Positions 1 through 5,795 of a stretch of DNA of 12,100 nucleotides are shown in pieces; the stretch's first letter is position 1, and the number at the start of each line of letters is the position of its first letter. The translations under genes were made by a program, and so were the position numbers. Origin of the DNA: Bacteroidota bacterium (GTDB lineage: Bacteria > Bacteroidota > Bacteroidia > Bacteroidales > Prolixibacteraceae); the NCBI GenBank assembly GCA_023488865.1, contig JAMDDG010000458.1, positions 1 through 12,100 on the forward strand, written 5' to 3'. The notes beneath the pieces were generated by a model, which worked only from the letters and a program-made list of their open reading frames with translations, did not search any database and was not told the DNA's origin.

Positions 1-2
1 TT

Positions 3-10
3 TATCTTTG
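3..10 (+). promoter_or_regulatory. -7 box of the tRNA-Leu promoter
   Basis: TATCTTTG fits the Bacteroidota -7 consensus TAnnTTTG and lies 26 bases before the mature tRNA, so transcription would start near base 16 with a short 5' leader. The -33 element would fall outside the window. Confidence 0.6.
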
Positions 11-36
11 CACCGCATTGAGAAAAGCGGATCAAC

Positions 37-120
37 GCCCGGGTGGCGGAATTGGTAGACGCGCTGGACTCAAAATCCAGTGATAGCAATATCGTGCGGG
101 TTCGATTCCCGCCCCGGGTA
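37..120 (+). tRNA. tRNA-Leu (anticodon CAA)
   Basis: The whole cloverleaf can be folded. The acceptor stem pairs 37-43 with 113-119, closing with a G-U pair, and A120 is the discriminator. The anticodon stem 64-68/76-80 encloses the loop with CAA at 71-73, which reads UUG. A long variable arm (82-85 pairs with 90-93 around GCAA) is the hallmark of a class II tRNA such as Leu. The T stem is 96-100/108-112. CCA is not encoded. The gene is intact and its 3' end points toward the element, the usual arrangement for tyrosine-integrase elements inserted in a tRNA gene. Confidence 0.97.
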
Positions 121-123
121 CTT

Positions 124-166
124 AAAACCCCCTTAATCGATTGAAGATTAAGGGGGTTTTGTTTTT
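124..166 (+). terminator. rho-independent terminator after tRNA-Leu
   Basis: A 15-bp perfect stem (124-138 with 146-160, core CCCCCTTAATC) with a 7-base loop is followed by GTTTTT. The A-rich 5' arm makes it able to work in both directions, so it may also stop leftward transcription of the small gene at 209-427. Confidence 0.9.
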
Positions 167-169
167 AAT

Positions 170-188
170 GGGAAAGATGGGGGAAAGA
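170..188 (+). repeat. GGGAAAGA pair at the left end (possible integrase arm sites)
   Basis: GGGAAAGA occurs at 170-177 and 181-188, 11 bases apart. The same octamer occurs twice at the right end of the window, and I found no other copy. Short directly repeated sites near both ends are typical of arm-type binding sites of tyrosine integrases. Confidence 0.45.
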
Positions 189-208
189 TCGACGTTTTTA
201 GGGAATTT

Positions 209-427
209 CTATTTTTCATTATTTAATAGCTCTTCACAAACTTTTATTGCTCGATCGAGATCTTTAATAATGATTGCTTTACCGTGTTTTTTCTCGAGAG
301 CAGTTTTAGAACTTCTCCAATTATCTATTTTTTCAATAGAAATATAACCCTTGTCTTCTGCTTTTTTTAATAATTCAAAAAAGCTTTTTCCCTTTTTTGT
401 CCTGTGATTAAATCTAAGAATGGTCAT
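209..427 (-). CDS. small protein coupled to Fic, possible antitoxin
   Basis: This 72-residue charged protein is not assigned to a family with certainty. Its start overlaps the fic stop codon as ATGA at 424-427, the signature of translational coupling, so the two proteins are probably made in a fixed ratio. The N-terminal part (KKGKSFFELLKKAED then GYISIEKID) resembles the short helix-plus-strand pattern of small Bacteroidota antitoxins that sit beside toxins, including the one at 8939 here. The C-terminal part is a basic helix. It has no (S/T)xxxE(G/N) inhibitory motif of the FicA type, and the Fic protein already carries its own. It could be a Fic modulator, a substrate or an unrelated passenger. 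Transcription converges on the tRNA terminator. Confidence 0.7.
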   Translation of the reverse strand: MTILRFNHRTKKGKSFFELLKKAEDKGYISIEKIDNWRSSKTALEKKHGKAIIIKDLDRAIKVCEELLNNEK

Positions 428-1269
428 TTTTTTCTCAATTTAGACATGATTTTTTCCCGGCTCACTTTTTTTGAAGTAGAAACCCTATTCATCAATAGGC
501 CTAATTTGGTGTCCTCTAACTGTTCTATCTCGGACTTTAAGAACTTGGCGTATTGGCCATACATAAAACGGTAAAAAATAGTAATATCCTCTTTGTTTCG
601 GGCACTCTCCAGGGCTTCAACATATTTTATTCTGTCTTGTTTAAATACGATGGATAAGGGCAGATTAAACCGGGCTTGAATGTAATTCATCAACAGCCGT
701 GATGTTCTGCCGTTTCCGTCCCCAAATGGGTGTATGCTGACAAAATCAAAGTGTACTTTAAAAGCAAGGTTACATTTTTCCTCAAAGGTTTTTACTTTTT
801 TGATTTCTTCGTTTGCTTGATCGCAAAGTTGTTTAACCATTGTAGGCACTTTCCTAAAATCCGGGAATGTTCTATTTCCTGCCCGGACCGTCCCAGTCCT
901 AAAATCACCTTTTGCGGTGTAATAGGTTCCTGAAATGGTGTTGACTGTTTCCCCGGTGTTTGTTTTAACCAGGGCAGCTATTGACTGAATGAGAGAAGCG
1001 GAAAGCGGTTTTTTCTCCTTGGCTAAATTTAAAGTGAATTTAAGTGCTGTAAAATAATCCAATACCATGAAATGATCCTGAATAGGCTTAAGGGCTGCCG
1101 GTTTTCCATACTCCAACAAATTAACTGACTGCTTTTCGGTTAAGGTCGATCCCTCTATTGCCGTAGAATGGTGGGTAATGGCATAGTAGGTATATTTATC
1201 ATGGTCTATCATCCCTTTGGATAATTTCAGATAAATATCAGCTAATTTATTGACCTCTTGAATTTTCAT
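424..1269 (-). CDS. Fic domain protein, class II (probable AMP transferase)
   Basis: The complete Fic active-site motif HPFGDGNGRTSR lies at residues 180-191 of 281. H180 is the expected general base, D183 binds the metal and the G/N/R residues bind nucleotide phosphates. Fic enzymes usually transfer AMP from ATP to a hydroxyl side chain of a target protein. An N-terminal inhibitory motif S35-TAI-E39-G40 matches (S/T)xxxE(G/N), so the enzyme belongs to the self-inhibited class II type. The flap region before the motif (about residues 122-138) is present. The C-terminus is short and basic, with no clear extra domain. It is the first gene of a two-gene leftward operon with the overlapping gene at 209-427. 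A -7 box sits only 4 bases before the ATG. The target is unknown; roles in stress response, toxin-like growth control or phage defence are all possible. Confidence 0.95.
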   Translation of the reverse strand: MKIQEVNKLADIYLKLSKGMIDHDKYTYYAITHHSTAIEGSTLTEKQSVNLLEYGKPAALKPIQDHFMVLDYFTALKFTLNLAKEKKPLSASLIQSIAALVKTNTGETVNTISGTYYTAKGDFRTGTVRAGNRTFPDFRKVPTMVKQLCDQANEEIKKVKTFEEKCNLAFKVHFDFVSIHPFGDGNGRTSRLLMNYIQARFNLPLSIVFKQDRIKYVEALESARNKEDITIFYRFMYGQYAKFLKSEIEQLEDTKLGLLMNRVSTSKKVSREKIMSKLRKK

Positions 1270-1273
1270 TTTA

Positions 1274-1281
1274 CAAAGGTA
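1274..1281 (-). promoter_or_regulatory. -7 box upstream of fic
   Basis: On the minus strand this reads TACCTTTG, a full match to TAnnTTTG. A TTTG at 1306-1309 is a possible -33 element, but the 24-base spacing is slightly long. Transcription would begin at or next to the ATG, implying a leaderless or nearly leaderless message. Confidence 0.5.
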
Positions 1282-1471
1282 AAAAAGTTTTTTTCAATGA
1301 GTGAACAAATTGAAAAAGAACGATGTGACTTTGTAGGGTAGAACCTTAACACGTCAAATGCCGGTGCCCTAACTTACAGTGGTCCCGGCGACTGTTATGC
1401 CCTATTAATTGACATTTTGAATTATTCCGGAGCCAGGTATTGCTGCCGGCCATGAGTTATTTATAAAAAAG
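1282..1471. other. non-coding gap with a GC-rich inverted repeat
   Basis: No convincing gene lies here. An imperfect hairpin pairs GCCGG (1360-1364) with CCGGC (1385-1389), with further CC/GG pairing inside. This stretch is more GC-rich than its surroundings. It could be a leftover regulatory or transfer site; nothing in the sequence decides this. Confidence 0.3.
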
Positions 1472-1504
1472 CAAAAGCCCCGGCATGATCTGCCAGGGCT
1501 TTTG
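1472..1504 (-). terminator. terminator after the RHH gene
   Basis: Arms CAAAAGCCC (1472-1480) and GGGCTTTTG (1496-1504), extended by GGCA/TGCC around a 5-base loop, form a strong hairpin. On the minus strand it is followed by GCTTTTTTA, so it ends the leftward operon 2417-1543. The plus strand also ends in T-rich sequence, so it may act in both directions. Confidence 0.85.
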
Positions 1505-1542
1505 TTGTATTACCATAAAAAGAAAATTATTCAAGAATTTAG

Positions 1543-2157
1543 TTATTCCTCAATGGGGGTATTTTGTCCCTTGATAAATTCCCTAATTATCCGAGGAGTA
1601 ACAAGTGATTCGTTTACATGCTCGCTTCTTTCTGGTATAAACAGGAGGAATAAGAAAGAATTAAACAAACATGATGGAATGTTAGACTTAACCACCTTTT
1701 CCCTTTCGTCATCTGTCATATCTTCGCTAATGGATTCAAACCGTCTCCACATTTGATAAATTTCCGGATTGTACATATCTCTGGAGTCCATCCATGTTTT
1801 ATTTTCAGGGGCAAATGAATCAATAACTTTGTTTTGCCTTTCAGCAAAATCACTAAAACTTAAAACCGTTTCCCTGAGTGCGAAAAGCTCTGCATCCGTT
1901 AGGGTCAAAAGAAGCTGATTCGCCTGGAGTTGTTTTTCAACTTCAACTTCTACGGTTTTAACGACTTCAACTGGTTTTTCAACCTCGACAATCTTTTCGA
2001 TTGGTTTTTTTGCGGGCGGGTTTTCGTACCTATCCAAGAGCGTTGCCATAAATTCGCCTTTGGAATTTGCCCCAGATTCTTCAAATAAATAATCAAATTG
2101 CTCTTTTGTACCCTGAGCCATTCTAAGACTGATGTTTGTTTGTGTTTGTGGTGTCAT
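1543..2157 (-). CDS. ribbon-helix-helix-like DNA-binding protein with coiled linker
   Basis: The 204-residue product begins with a pattern fitting a ribbon-helix-helix fold: strand TNISLRM (about residues 7-13), helix A (about 14-28), a turn at GANS, and helix B (about 31-45). Residues 51-77 form an unusual E/K/V-rich stretch in which VEKPVE-like units recur, probably an extended or coiled linker. A mostly helical C-terminal part (about 80-204) contains a hydrophobic segment at about 163-174 that is too short for a confident membrane helix. It lies 11 bases after the small membrane protein gene, in one operon just downstream of the 17-unit repeat array. RHH proteins commonly bind such short direct repeats in plasmid partition (ParR type), copy control or relaxosomes (BtgA/MobC-like). 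Which role applies is not shown by the sequence. Confidence 0.75.
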   Translation of the reverse strand: MTPQTQTNISLRMAQGTKEQFDYLFEESGANSKGEFMATLLDRYENPPAKKPIEKIVEVEKPVEVVKTVEVEVEKQLQANQLLLTLTDAELFALRETVLSFSDFAERQNKVIDSFAPENKTWMDSRDMYNPEIYQMWRRFESISEDMTDDEREKVVKSNIPSCLFNSFLFLLFIPERSEHVNESLVTPRIIREFIKGQNTPIEE

Positions 2158-2168
2158 AATTAACTGAA

Positions 2169-2417
2169 TTATAAATGATTAATAATTGTGTTTTTTTGTT
2201 CTATCATTTGCCTGGTAATAGGTGAGGAGGGTTTTAGATTTTTCATTATTCCTGTCACTCCGATCATCACCCGGTCAAAGCCGGATATTTCATTACTGCG
2301 GTTTTCTCCCGGCTTCAAGGTTTTCATTGATTCGGCTTTTTTGCAAATAATCCAGATTACCGAAATAATCAGAATTGCAGTAATGATGTTTTTTAGTAGA
2401 CTAAATACGTTTACCAT
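2169..2417 (-). CDS. small single-helix membrane protein
   Basis: The 82-residue product has one strong transmembrane helix at about residues 9-25 followed by KK, then a soluble tail of about 55 residues that is polar and probably cytoplasmic by the positive-inside rule. No family is recognised. It is the first gene after the phased repeat array and is followed 11 bases later by the RHH-like gene, so the two are probably co-transcribed. The pairing suggests a membrane anchor for a DNA-bound complex, but a small holin-like or accessory protein is equally compatible with the sequence. No clear TAnnTTTG box precedes it. Confidence 0.7.
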   Translation of the reverse strand: MVNVFSLLKNIITAILIISVIWIICKKAESMKTLKPGENRSNEISGFDRVMIGVTGIMKNLKPSSPITRQMIEQKNTIINHL

Positions 2418-2445
2418 TTTTAAAAGGTTTTTTTGTAAAATGTCA

Positions 2446-2627
2446 ATGTTTCCGCCATGTATACACCACGTTTACGATTGTATACACGATGTTTATGCTA
2501 TGTTTACAGTTTGTATACAAAAAATTACATGATGTTTACCCATGTTTTCAAAATGTTTGCACCATGTTTATGGTTGTTATCAAAATAATTACATGATGTA
2601 TACAAATGATTACCCCTTGTTGTCGGA
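2446..2627 (+). repeat. helically phased array of 17 short direct repeats
   Basis: The stretch divides without remainder into 17 units of 10 or 11 bases with consensus ATGTTTACA plus one or two variable bases. The G of each GTTTAC/GTATAC core falls at 2448, 2459, 2470, 2480, 2491, 2502, 2513, 2523, 2534, 2544, 2555, 2566, 2576, 2587, 2598, 2608 and 2619, a mean step of 10.7 bases. Units are degenerate (for example GTTTCC, GTTTTC, GTTATC, AATTAC) yet keep phase throughout, so the same face of the helix carries every core. It fills most of the 325-base gap upstream of the membrane-protein/RHH operon. Comparable arrangements are ParR-type centromeres, replication iterons and extended operators. 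Confidence 0.9.
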
Positions 2628-2671
2628 GAACTTGCATGATATGAACGTTGTTTAAACCAAACATACACCAC

Positions 2672-2711
2672 AAAAAAGACGGGGTTGACCTTTTCCGTCC
2701 AATCCCGTCTT
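2672..2711 (-). terminator. terminator after the 2743-3015 gene
   Basis: On the minus strand AAGACGGG (2711-2704) pairs with CCCGTCTT (2683-2676) around a 20-base loop, and TTTTTT follows (2677-2672). A second, near-identical copy of the 5' arm with its flank (AAGACAGGATTGG) lies 30 bases upstream at 2744-2729, next to the stop codon. Confidence 0.75.
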
Positions 2712-2742
2712 ATTCCGGACGATAACGACCAATCCTGTCTTT

Positions 2743-3015
2743 TTAGGGCGATTCATTCCGTTCCATACCTAAACTCTTGTAATACTCCCGGATCATTTTA
2801 TTTATTTCAACTGGATCTTCAAATCCGTATTCAGCCAAAAGAAACCTAAAAGCCTTCGGGGTTAAGATTACGCAGTATTTACTATACGATGGATCAATTG
2901 TGAATAATTCCGGTTCTACGGTTCTCATCCACTCTTTGAATTTCGTTGGCTTCATTTTCAAAAGATTCCGCAAAAGGTCTTTTGAATAGCTTTCCCTAAA
3001 ATCTATATTGTTCAT
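2743..3015 (-). CDS. hypothetical small basic protein
   Basis: The chosen start is the ATG at 3015, giving 90 residues and lying 7 bases after the upstream stop codon. An in-frame ATG at 3054 would overlap the membrane-protein gene by 32 bases. No family is recognised. The product is soluble, mainly helical and basic in its first half (KDLLRNLLKMKPTKFKEWMR), and includes a segment CVILTPKAFRFLLAEYGF that recalls the recognition helices of small winged-helix or HTH proteins in Bacteroidota mobile elements. No signal peptide or transmembrane segment is seen. It is last in a leftward three-gene operon (3761 to 2743) and ends in a terminator. A DNA-binding role is a guess. Confidence 0.65.
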   Translation of the reverse strand: MNNIDFRESYSKDLLRNLLKMKPTKFKEWMRTVEPELFTIDPSYSKYCVILTPKAFRFLLAEYGFEDPVEINKMIREYYKSLGMERNESP

Positions 3016-3022
3016 GCCTGTA

Positions 3023-3544
3023 CTATTTAAATTTTTCCAAGGGTGTGGTATCAAATGGAAGGATCATAAAGACAAATGCGATAAATCCAGACATCAGCGA
3101 CCAAATTAAAATGCTGATACTTTCGGCAATTGTGGTTGAATGAAAGTCAGCTAAACAGCGAGATATTCCAACAATACACATTGTTAAAAAAACAAATGCA
3201 GGTAAAAAGGATAATATCCTTATTCTATGTAGCCTAAAAAATAAGGTTGTGATCATGGCAACACAATTGATACAAAAACTTATTAGTAAAGCCATTGCGT
3301 GCCCTTCTGTGAAAAAGAAAACAATGAAACCCACTAGAATAGAAATCAACATGGCTCCAAAGAAAAAAAATACCAGTGCGCTATTATCAGTGTCTTTATT
3401 ATTTGGAAGAATTGTTCCACCCATAGCGAATGCACCTAAAAAGAAGGCTATTAGCAAGTAAGTAAAAGGAGTACTCCAGGTTAGCTCTGTTAATGTACCG
3501 TCACTTTCTAACATCTGAACTCCTAACAACATTAAAATTTCCAT
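3023..3544 (-). CDS. multi-pass inner membrane protein
   Basis: This 173-residue product has about five hydrophobic helices, at roughly residues 25-44, 57-78, 84-103, 110-128 and 143-163, with short connecting loops and a basic HRIRI segment between the third and fourth. No enzymatic motif is visible and no family is recognised. The start at 3544 lies 7 bases after the preceding stop; Met5 or Met11 could also serve. Position between two small soluble genes in one operon suggests an element-specific function such as membrane association of replication complexes, exclusion or immunity, none of which the sequence proves. Confidence 0.75.
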   Translation of the reverse strand: MEILMLLGVQMLESDGTLTELTWSTPFTYLLIAFFLGAFAMGGTILPNNKDTDNSALVFFFFGAMLISILVGFIVFFFTEGHAMALLISFCINCVAMITTLFFRLHRIRILSFLPAFVFLTMCIVGISRCLADFHSTTIAESISILIWSLMSGFIAFVFMILPFDTTPLEKFK

Positions 3545-3551
3545 GGCGTAA

Positions 3552-3761
3552 TTATTTGCAGGTTATTACTTCCTCTATCATATCGGCCAGCTGGGAGACC
3601 ATGCTTAAGTTATTGCATATCTCTGCGGGGATCCCTTCCTGGCAAGATGATTGAACGGCATAATTGAAAACCAATCTTAAATGTTTGTGCAGGTTTCCGG
3701 TATACTTTAGAAAATCTAAAAGCTCTTTTTGTTTTGGGGTGATGTCTGTAATGTTTTCCAT
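3552..3761 (-). CDS. hypothetical small helical protein
   Basis: The 69-residue acidic-to-neutral product is predicted almost all helical, with no membrane segment and two or three Cys. No family is recognised. It heads the leftward operon with the membrane protein 7 bases downstream. Upstream of the start lies a 7-bp inverted repeat ATTTATT/AATAAAT (3773-3779 and 3784-3790) that may be an operator or simply AT-rich chance pairing. Codon use and tight packing with its neighbours support a real gene. Confidence 0.6.
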   Translation of the reverse strand: MENITDITPKQKELLDFLKYTGNLHKHLRLVFNYAVQSSCQEGIPAEICNNLSMVSQLADMIEEVITCK

Positions 3762-3860
3762 AACTTTGAATGATTTATTGATTAATAAATGGGCCCGGAA
3801 GGTGTTCGCGTACCCGAAGGGGTTTTTTGTTTGAAATTGTGTTGTTCAGGATTATTTGGT

Positions 3861-3903
3861 GTTCGCTTCGCTCACTTTTTTGTTTTGCGCTCGCTCCGCT
3901 CAC
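3861..3903 (-). repeat. two GTGAGCG-type direct repeats
   Basis: On the minus strand GTGAGCGAAGCGAAC (3875-3861) follows a close copy GTGAGCGGAGCGAGCGC (3903-3887) at a 28-base step. Each is itself built of AGCGA/AGCGG units. The first copy read by transcription covers the stop codon of the upstream Toprim gene. They are clearly GC-richer than the surroundings. Confidence 0.6.
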
Positions 3904-4544
3904 GGTGGTTTGGCCGGATTGGTGACCTGAGGTGATATTTTCTTTTTAAGTAGAAAGTCATTGAACGTTTTGTACTCCGGGTAAATCTGGCCGGAACAAT
4001 TGACTGCCTGGGGGTATTTTCGCTGGATCTTGTTGGTTAATTCCAATCCTACCTGGTCATTGTCAAGATATAGGTTAATGAGTTCGTATTCGGGGAGAAT
4101 TTTATAAAGTTTGTGAAGTGGTGAATGTTCGTTTAGTATTATTGAAGTAAATGGGGTTTCTTTTATCTTGTAAATTGTCAGAAATGACAAGAAATCATAG
4201 ATATCCTCAAAAATGTTCAGTCCACTTTTGTTCCCTGGGAATGTGGTCATTCCGTACGGCTTTTTTTGTTCGGTTTGGCTCCAGTCTTTACCTCCATAAC
4301 TCATATCGTAACCACCTGAATCGTTTTTAACCGTAATCCCATAATGTCTTTTTACCTCCATTGGTTGGGTATATGGATGTTTCCAGATTGCCTCTTTAAC
4401 GTAAAGGGCTGCAATTTGTGAAGGTATGCCCCGCATTTCAATATAGTCTATCAATGTTTTATTCTGCAGCGCGTTAATCTTTGTAATCTCAAAATAGCGA
4501 CTGATATTGTGTCGGTGGAAACAATCAAAATCATTCTTTTTCAT
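3900..4544 (-). CDS. stand-alone Toprim protein (primase paralogue without zinc-finger part)
   Basis: The 214-residue product aligns along most of its length with the C-terminal two thirds of the neighbour at 4549-5445. Shared blocks include LQNKTLIxYIxxRGI, a NDxGGY block, TTxPG and YPQA. Toprim acidic residues are all present: E113 and D117 in IFEDIYDFLS, then D161 and D163 in LYLDND. Toprim domains coordinate Mg2+ for nucleotidyl transfer in primases. The N-terminal CHC2-like DNA-reading domain is missing, with only about 20 residues before the shared region. The gene follows its paralogue by 4 bases, so it is co-transcribed. A repeat pair begins at its stop codon. It probably arose by tandem duplication and domain loss. 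Confidence 0.8.
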   Translation of the reverse strand: MKKNDFDCFHRHNISRYFEITKINALQNKTLIDYIEMRGIPSQIAALYVKEAIWKHPYTQPMEVKRHYGITVKNDSGGYDMSYGGKDWSQTEQKKPYGMTTFPGNKSGLNIFEDIYDFLSFLTIYKIKETPFTSIILNEHSPLHKLYKILPEYELINLYLDNDQVGLELTNKIQRKYPQAVNCSGQIYPEYKTFNDFLLKKKISPQVTNPAKPP

Positions 4545-4548
4545 TGTA

Positions 4549-5445
4549 TTACACTTTTTTGTTATTTAAAAAATCATTGAAATCTTCGTATCCTGGATAA
4601 ATTAAAGTTGATTGGTTGGCCGCTTGGGGGTATCCCTCTATAATATGATTGGTCGCTTCAATCCCGGCGGTACTGTTGTCTAAAAACAGGTTTATTTTGT
4701 CGAATTTTAAGGGTGTAGATAATAAATTTTTCAAATTTGCCAGGCTATTTAAAACAATCGTTGTTCCTTTTAAGTGATCTGTATTTAACCAGGAAAGGCA
4801 GGAGAGAAAATTAAAAAAGCCTTCGAAAACATTTAATGCTTTTGTACTCCCCGGGACTGTGGTTATTCCCTGAGGGCTGCTCGATCCTTTCCAGATTTGA
4901 TTTCTTAAAGCGTATCCGCCTAAGTCGTTTTTAAATGCAAGGGCAAAAAAGGACAATATTTTCCCGGTTTGTTTATTTGTCTCCGGTTCTCCGGTTTCTT
5001 TATTTTTCAGGATCCAATATGCTTCTTTTAAAAACTTGGTTCCTTTTGTTAATGTTATTCCCCTGGAATGAAGATAAAGTATAAGTGTCTTATTTTGTAG
5101 CGGTTGAATTTTCCTGATTTCGATCCGCTCAGAAAGTTCTTTTTGCTCTCGAGAAAAAAAAGATTGCGGGATTTGGGGTGTAGCCCTGGTCCCTGAAATT
5201 ATTTCCAGGGCTTTTGATACCGGGCAATTGTACATTTTTTGGACCAGGTCTACCAGTGTACCGCCCTCGTGGGTTCCGTAATCGATCCAGACGTTTTTTC
5301 TTTCACTTACGTTAAAACTCGGTTTTTCGTCTTTTCTCAGCGGTGAGCAATAAAAAAAGCTCGAGCCGGAAGCTTTGACCGGGTTTATTCCTCTCTCCTG
5401 GAGAAAAGAAACAATGCTAATTTGATTCGCTTGATTACAGTTCAT
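4549..5445 (-). CDS. CHC2-like/Toprim primase-family protein with altered Toprim acids
   Basis: The N-terminal region (about residues 8-85) has the layout of a DnaG-type CHC2 domain: YCSPLRKDEKPSFNV followed by WIDYGTHEGGTLVDLV. Only C33 remains of the zinc ligands, so metal binding is doubtful. The C-terminal region (about 165-298) is Toprim-like: E208 in NVFEGFFNFLS is kept, but the following Asp is N212 and the DxD is D256-N-S258. The family normally makes RNA primers for mobile-element replication. Here the catalytic site looks weakened while the DNA-binding half is intact. It lies downstream of the repeat-rich candidate origin and 4 bases before a paralogue that keeps the acidic residues, which suggests the two act together. 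Confidence 0.85.
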   Translation of the reverse strand: MNCNQANQISIVSFLQERGINPVKASGSSFFYCSPLRKDEKPSFNVSERKNVWIDYGTHEGGTLVDLVQKMYNCPVSKALEIISGTRATPQIPQSFFSREQKELSERIEIRKIQPLQNKTLILYLHSRGITLTKGTKFLKEAYWILKNKETGEPETNKQTGKILSFFALAFKNDLGGYALRNQIWKGSSSPQGITTVPGSTKALNVFEGFFNFLSCLSWLNTDHLKGTTIVLNSLANLKNLLSTPLKFDKINLFLDNSTAGIEATNHIIEGYPQAANQSTLIYPGYEDFNDFLNNKKV

Positions 5446-5791
5446 AACGATATTTTTTTCTCGAAAGCAAAAAACCTTTCTATTTCACCTGTTATTTGAT
5501 AGTATCTATTTAACATTTCACAATTATTTTCATTTTTAAAAATTTTGCGTGGCGGTGTATGGTAAAAAATGTGTATACCTTGTATACTATGTAAACCGTA
5601 ATCGTTAAATAATTTAATATCAATGTTCTAAAATTTATTTTTCCTAATATTTGGTGTAATCTTGGATTACAAGGTATACATGACAAGTTTTTCATATATT
5701 AGGATGATGTATACTATGTAATCCGACTGTATACCTATAAGCAACTAAATATCAATTTTATAATAGCAAATGTTTACAAGGTATACATGGT
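5446..5791. other. candidate replication origin: hexamer clusters plus AT-rich stretches
   Basis: This 346-base gap between the ATPase and primase genes contains no convincing gene. It holds four clusters of GTWTAC-type hexamers and, between the first two, a 50-base stretch (5601-5650) with only about 7 G/C, as expected for a DNA unwinding element. A second AT-rich stretch lies at 5741-5770. Binding-site clusters beside AT-rich DNA between replication genes are the usual composition of an iteron origin. A promoter or operator role for the primase genes is the alternative, and both may hold. Confidence 0.55.
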
Positions 5792-5795
5792 TTAC
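5573..5795. repeat. four clusters of GTWTAC hexamers, mostly at 9-bp pitch
   Basis: Cluster 1 has GTATAC at 5573, GTATAC at 5582 and GTAAAC at 5591. Cluster 2 has GTAATC at 5656, GATTAC at 5665 and GTATAC at 5674. Cluster 3 has GTATAC at 5709, GTAATC at 5718 and GTATAC at 5729. Cluster 4 has GTTTAC at 5772, GTATAC at 5781 and GTTTAC at 5790. Steps within clusters are 9 bases, except one of 11. Clusters start 83, 53 and 63 bases apart, near 8, 5 and 6 helical turns. The last cluster overlaps the ATPase stop codon. The hexamer is the same as in the 2446-2627 array. Confidence 0.85.

Noticed and set aside
2188..2532. 114-residue rightward reading frame over the membrane gene and part of the array
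   Set aside because: It is antisense to a better supported gene and its C-terminus only translates the repeats.
2446..2627. CRISPR array
   Set aside because: Units are 10-11 bp with no spacers of 25 bp or more, and there are no cas genes.
3812..3828. Short hairpin ACCC/GGGT followed by a T run on the plus strand
   Set aside because: The stem has only 4 bp and no rightward gene ends here. On the minus strand, where the genes are, no T run follows.
5510..5695. 61-residue leftward reading frame in the candidate origin
   Set aside because: It runs through two hexamer clusters and the AT-rich stretch, has no domain pattern, and its residues merely reflect repeats of GTATAC.
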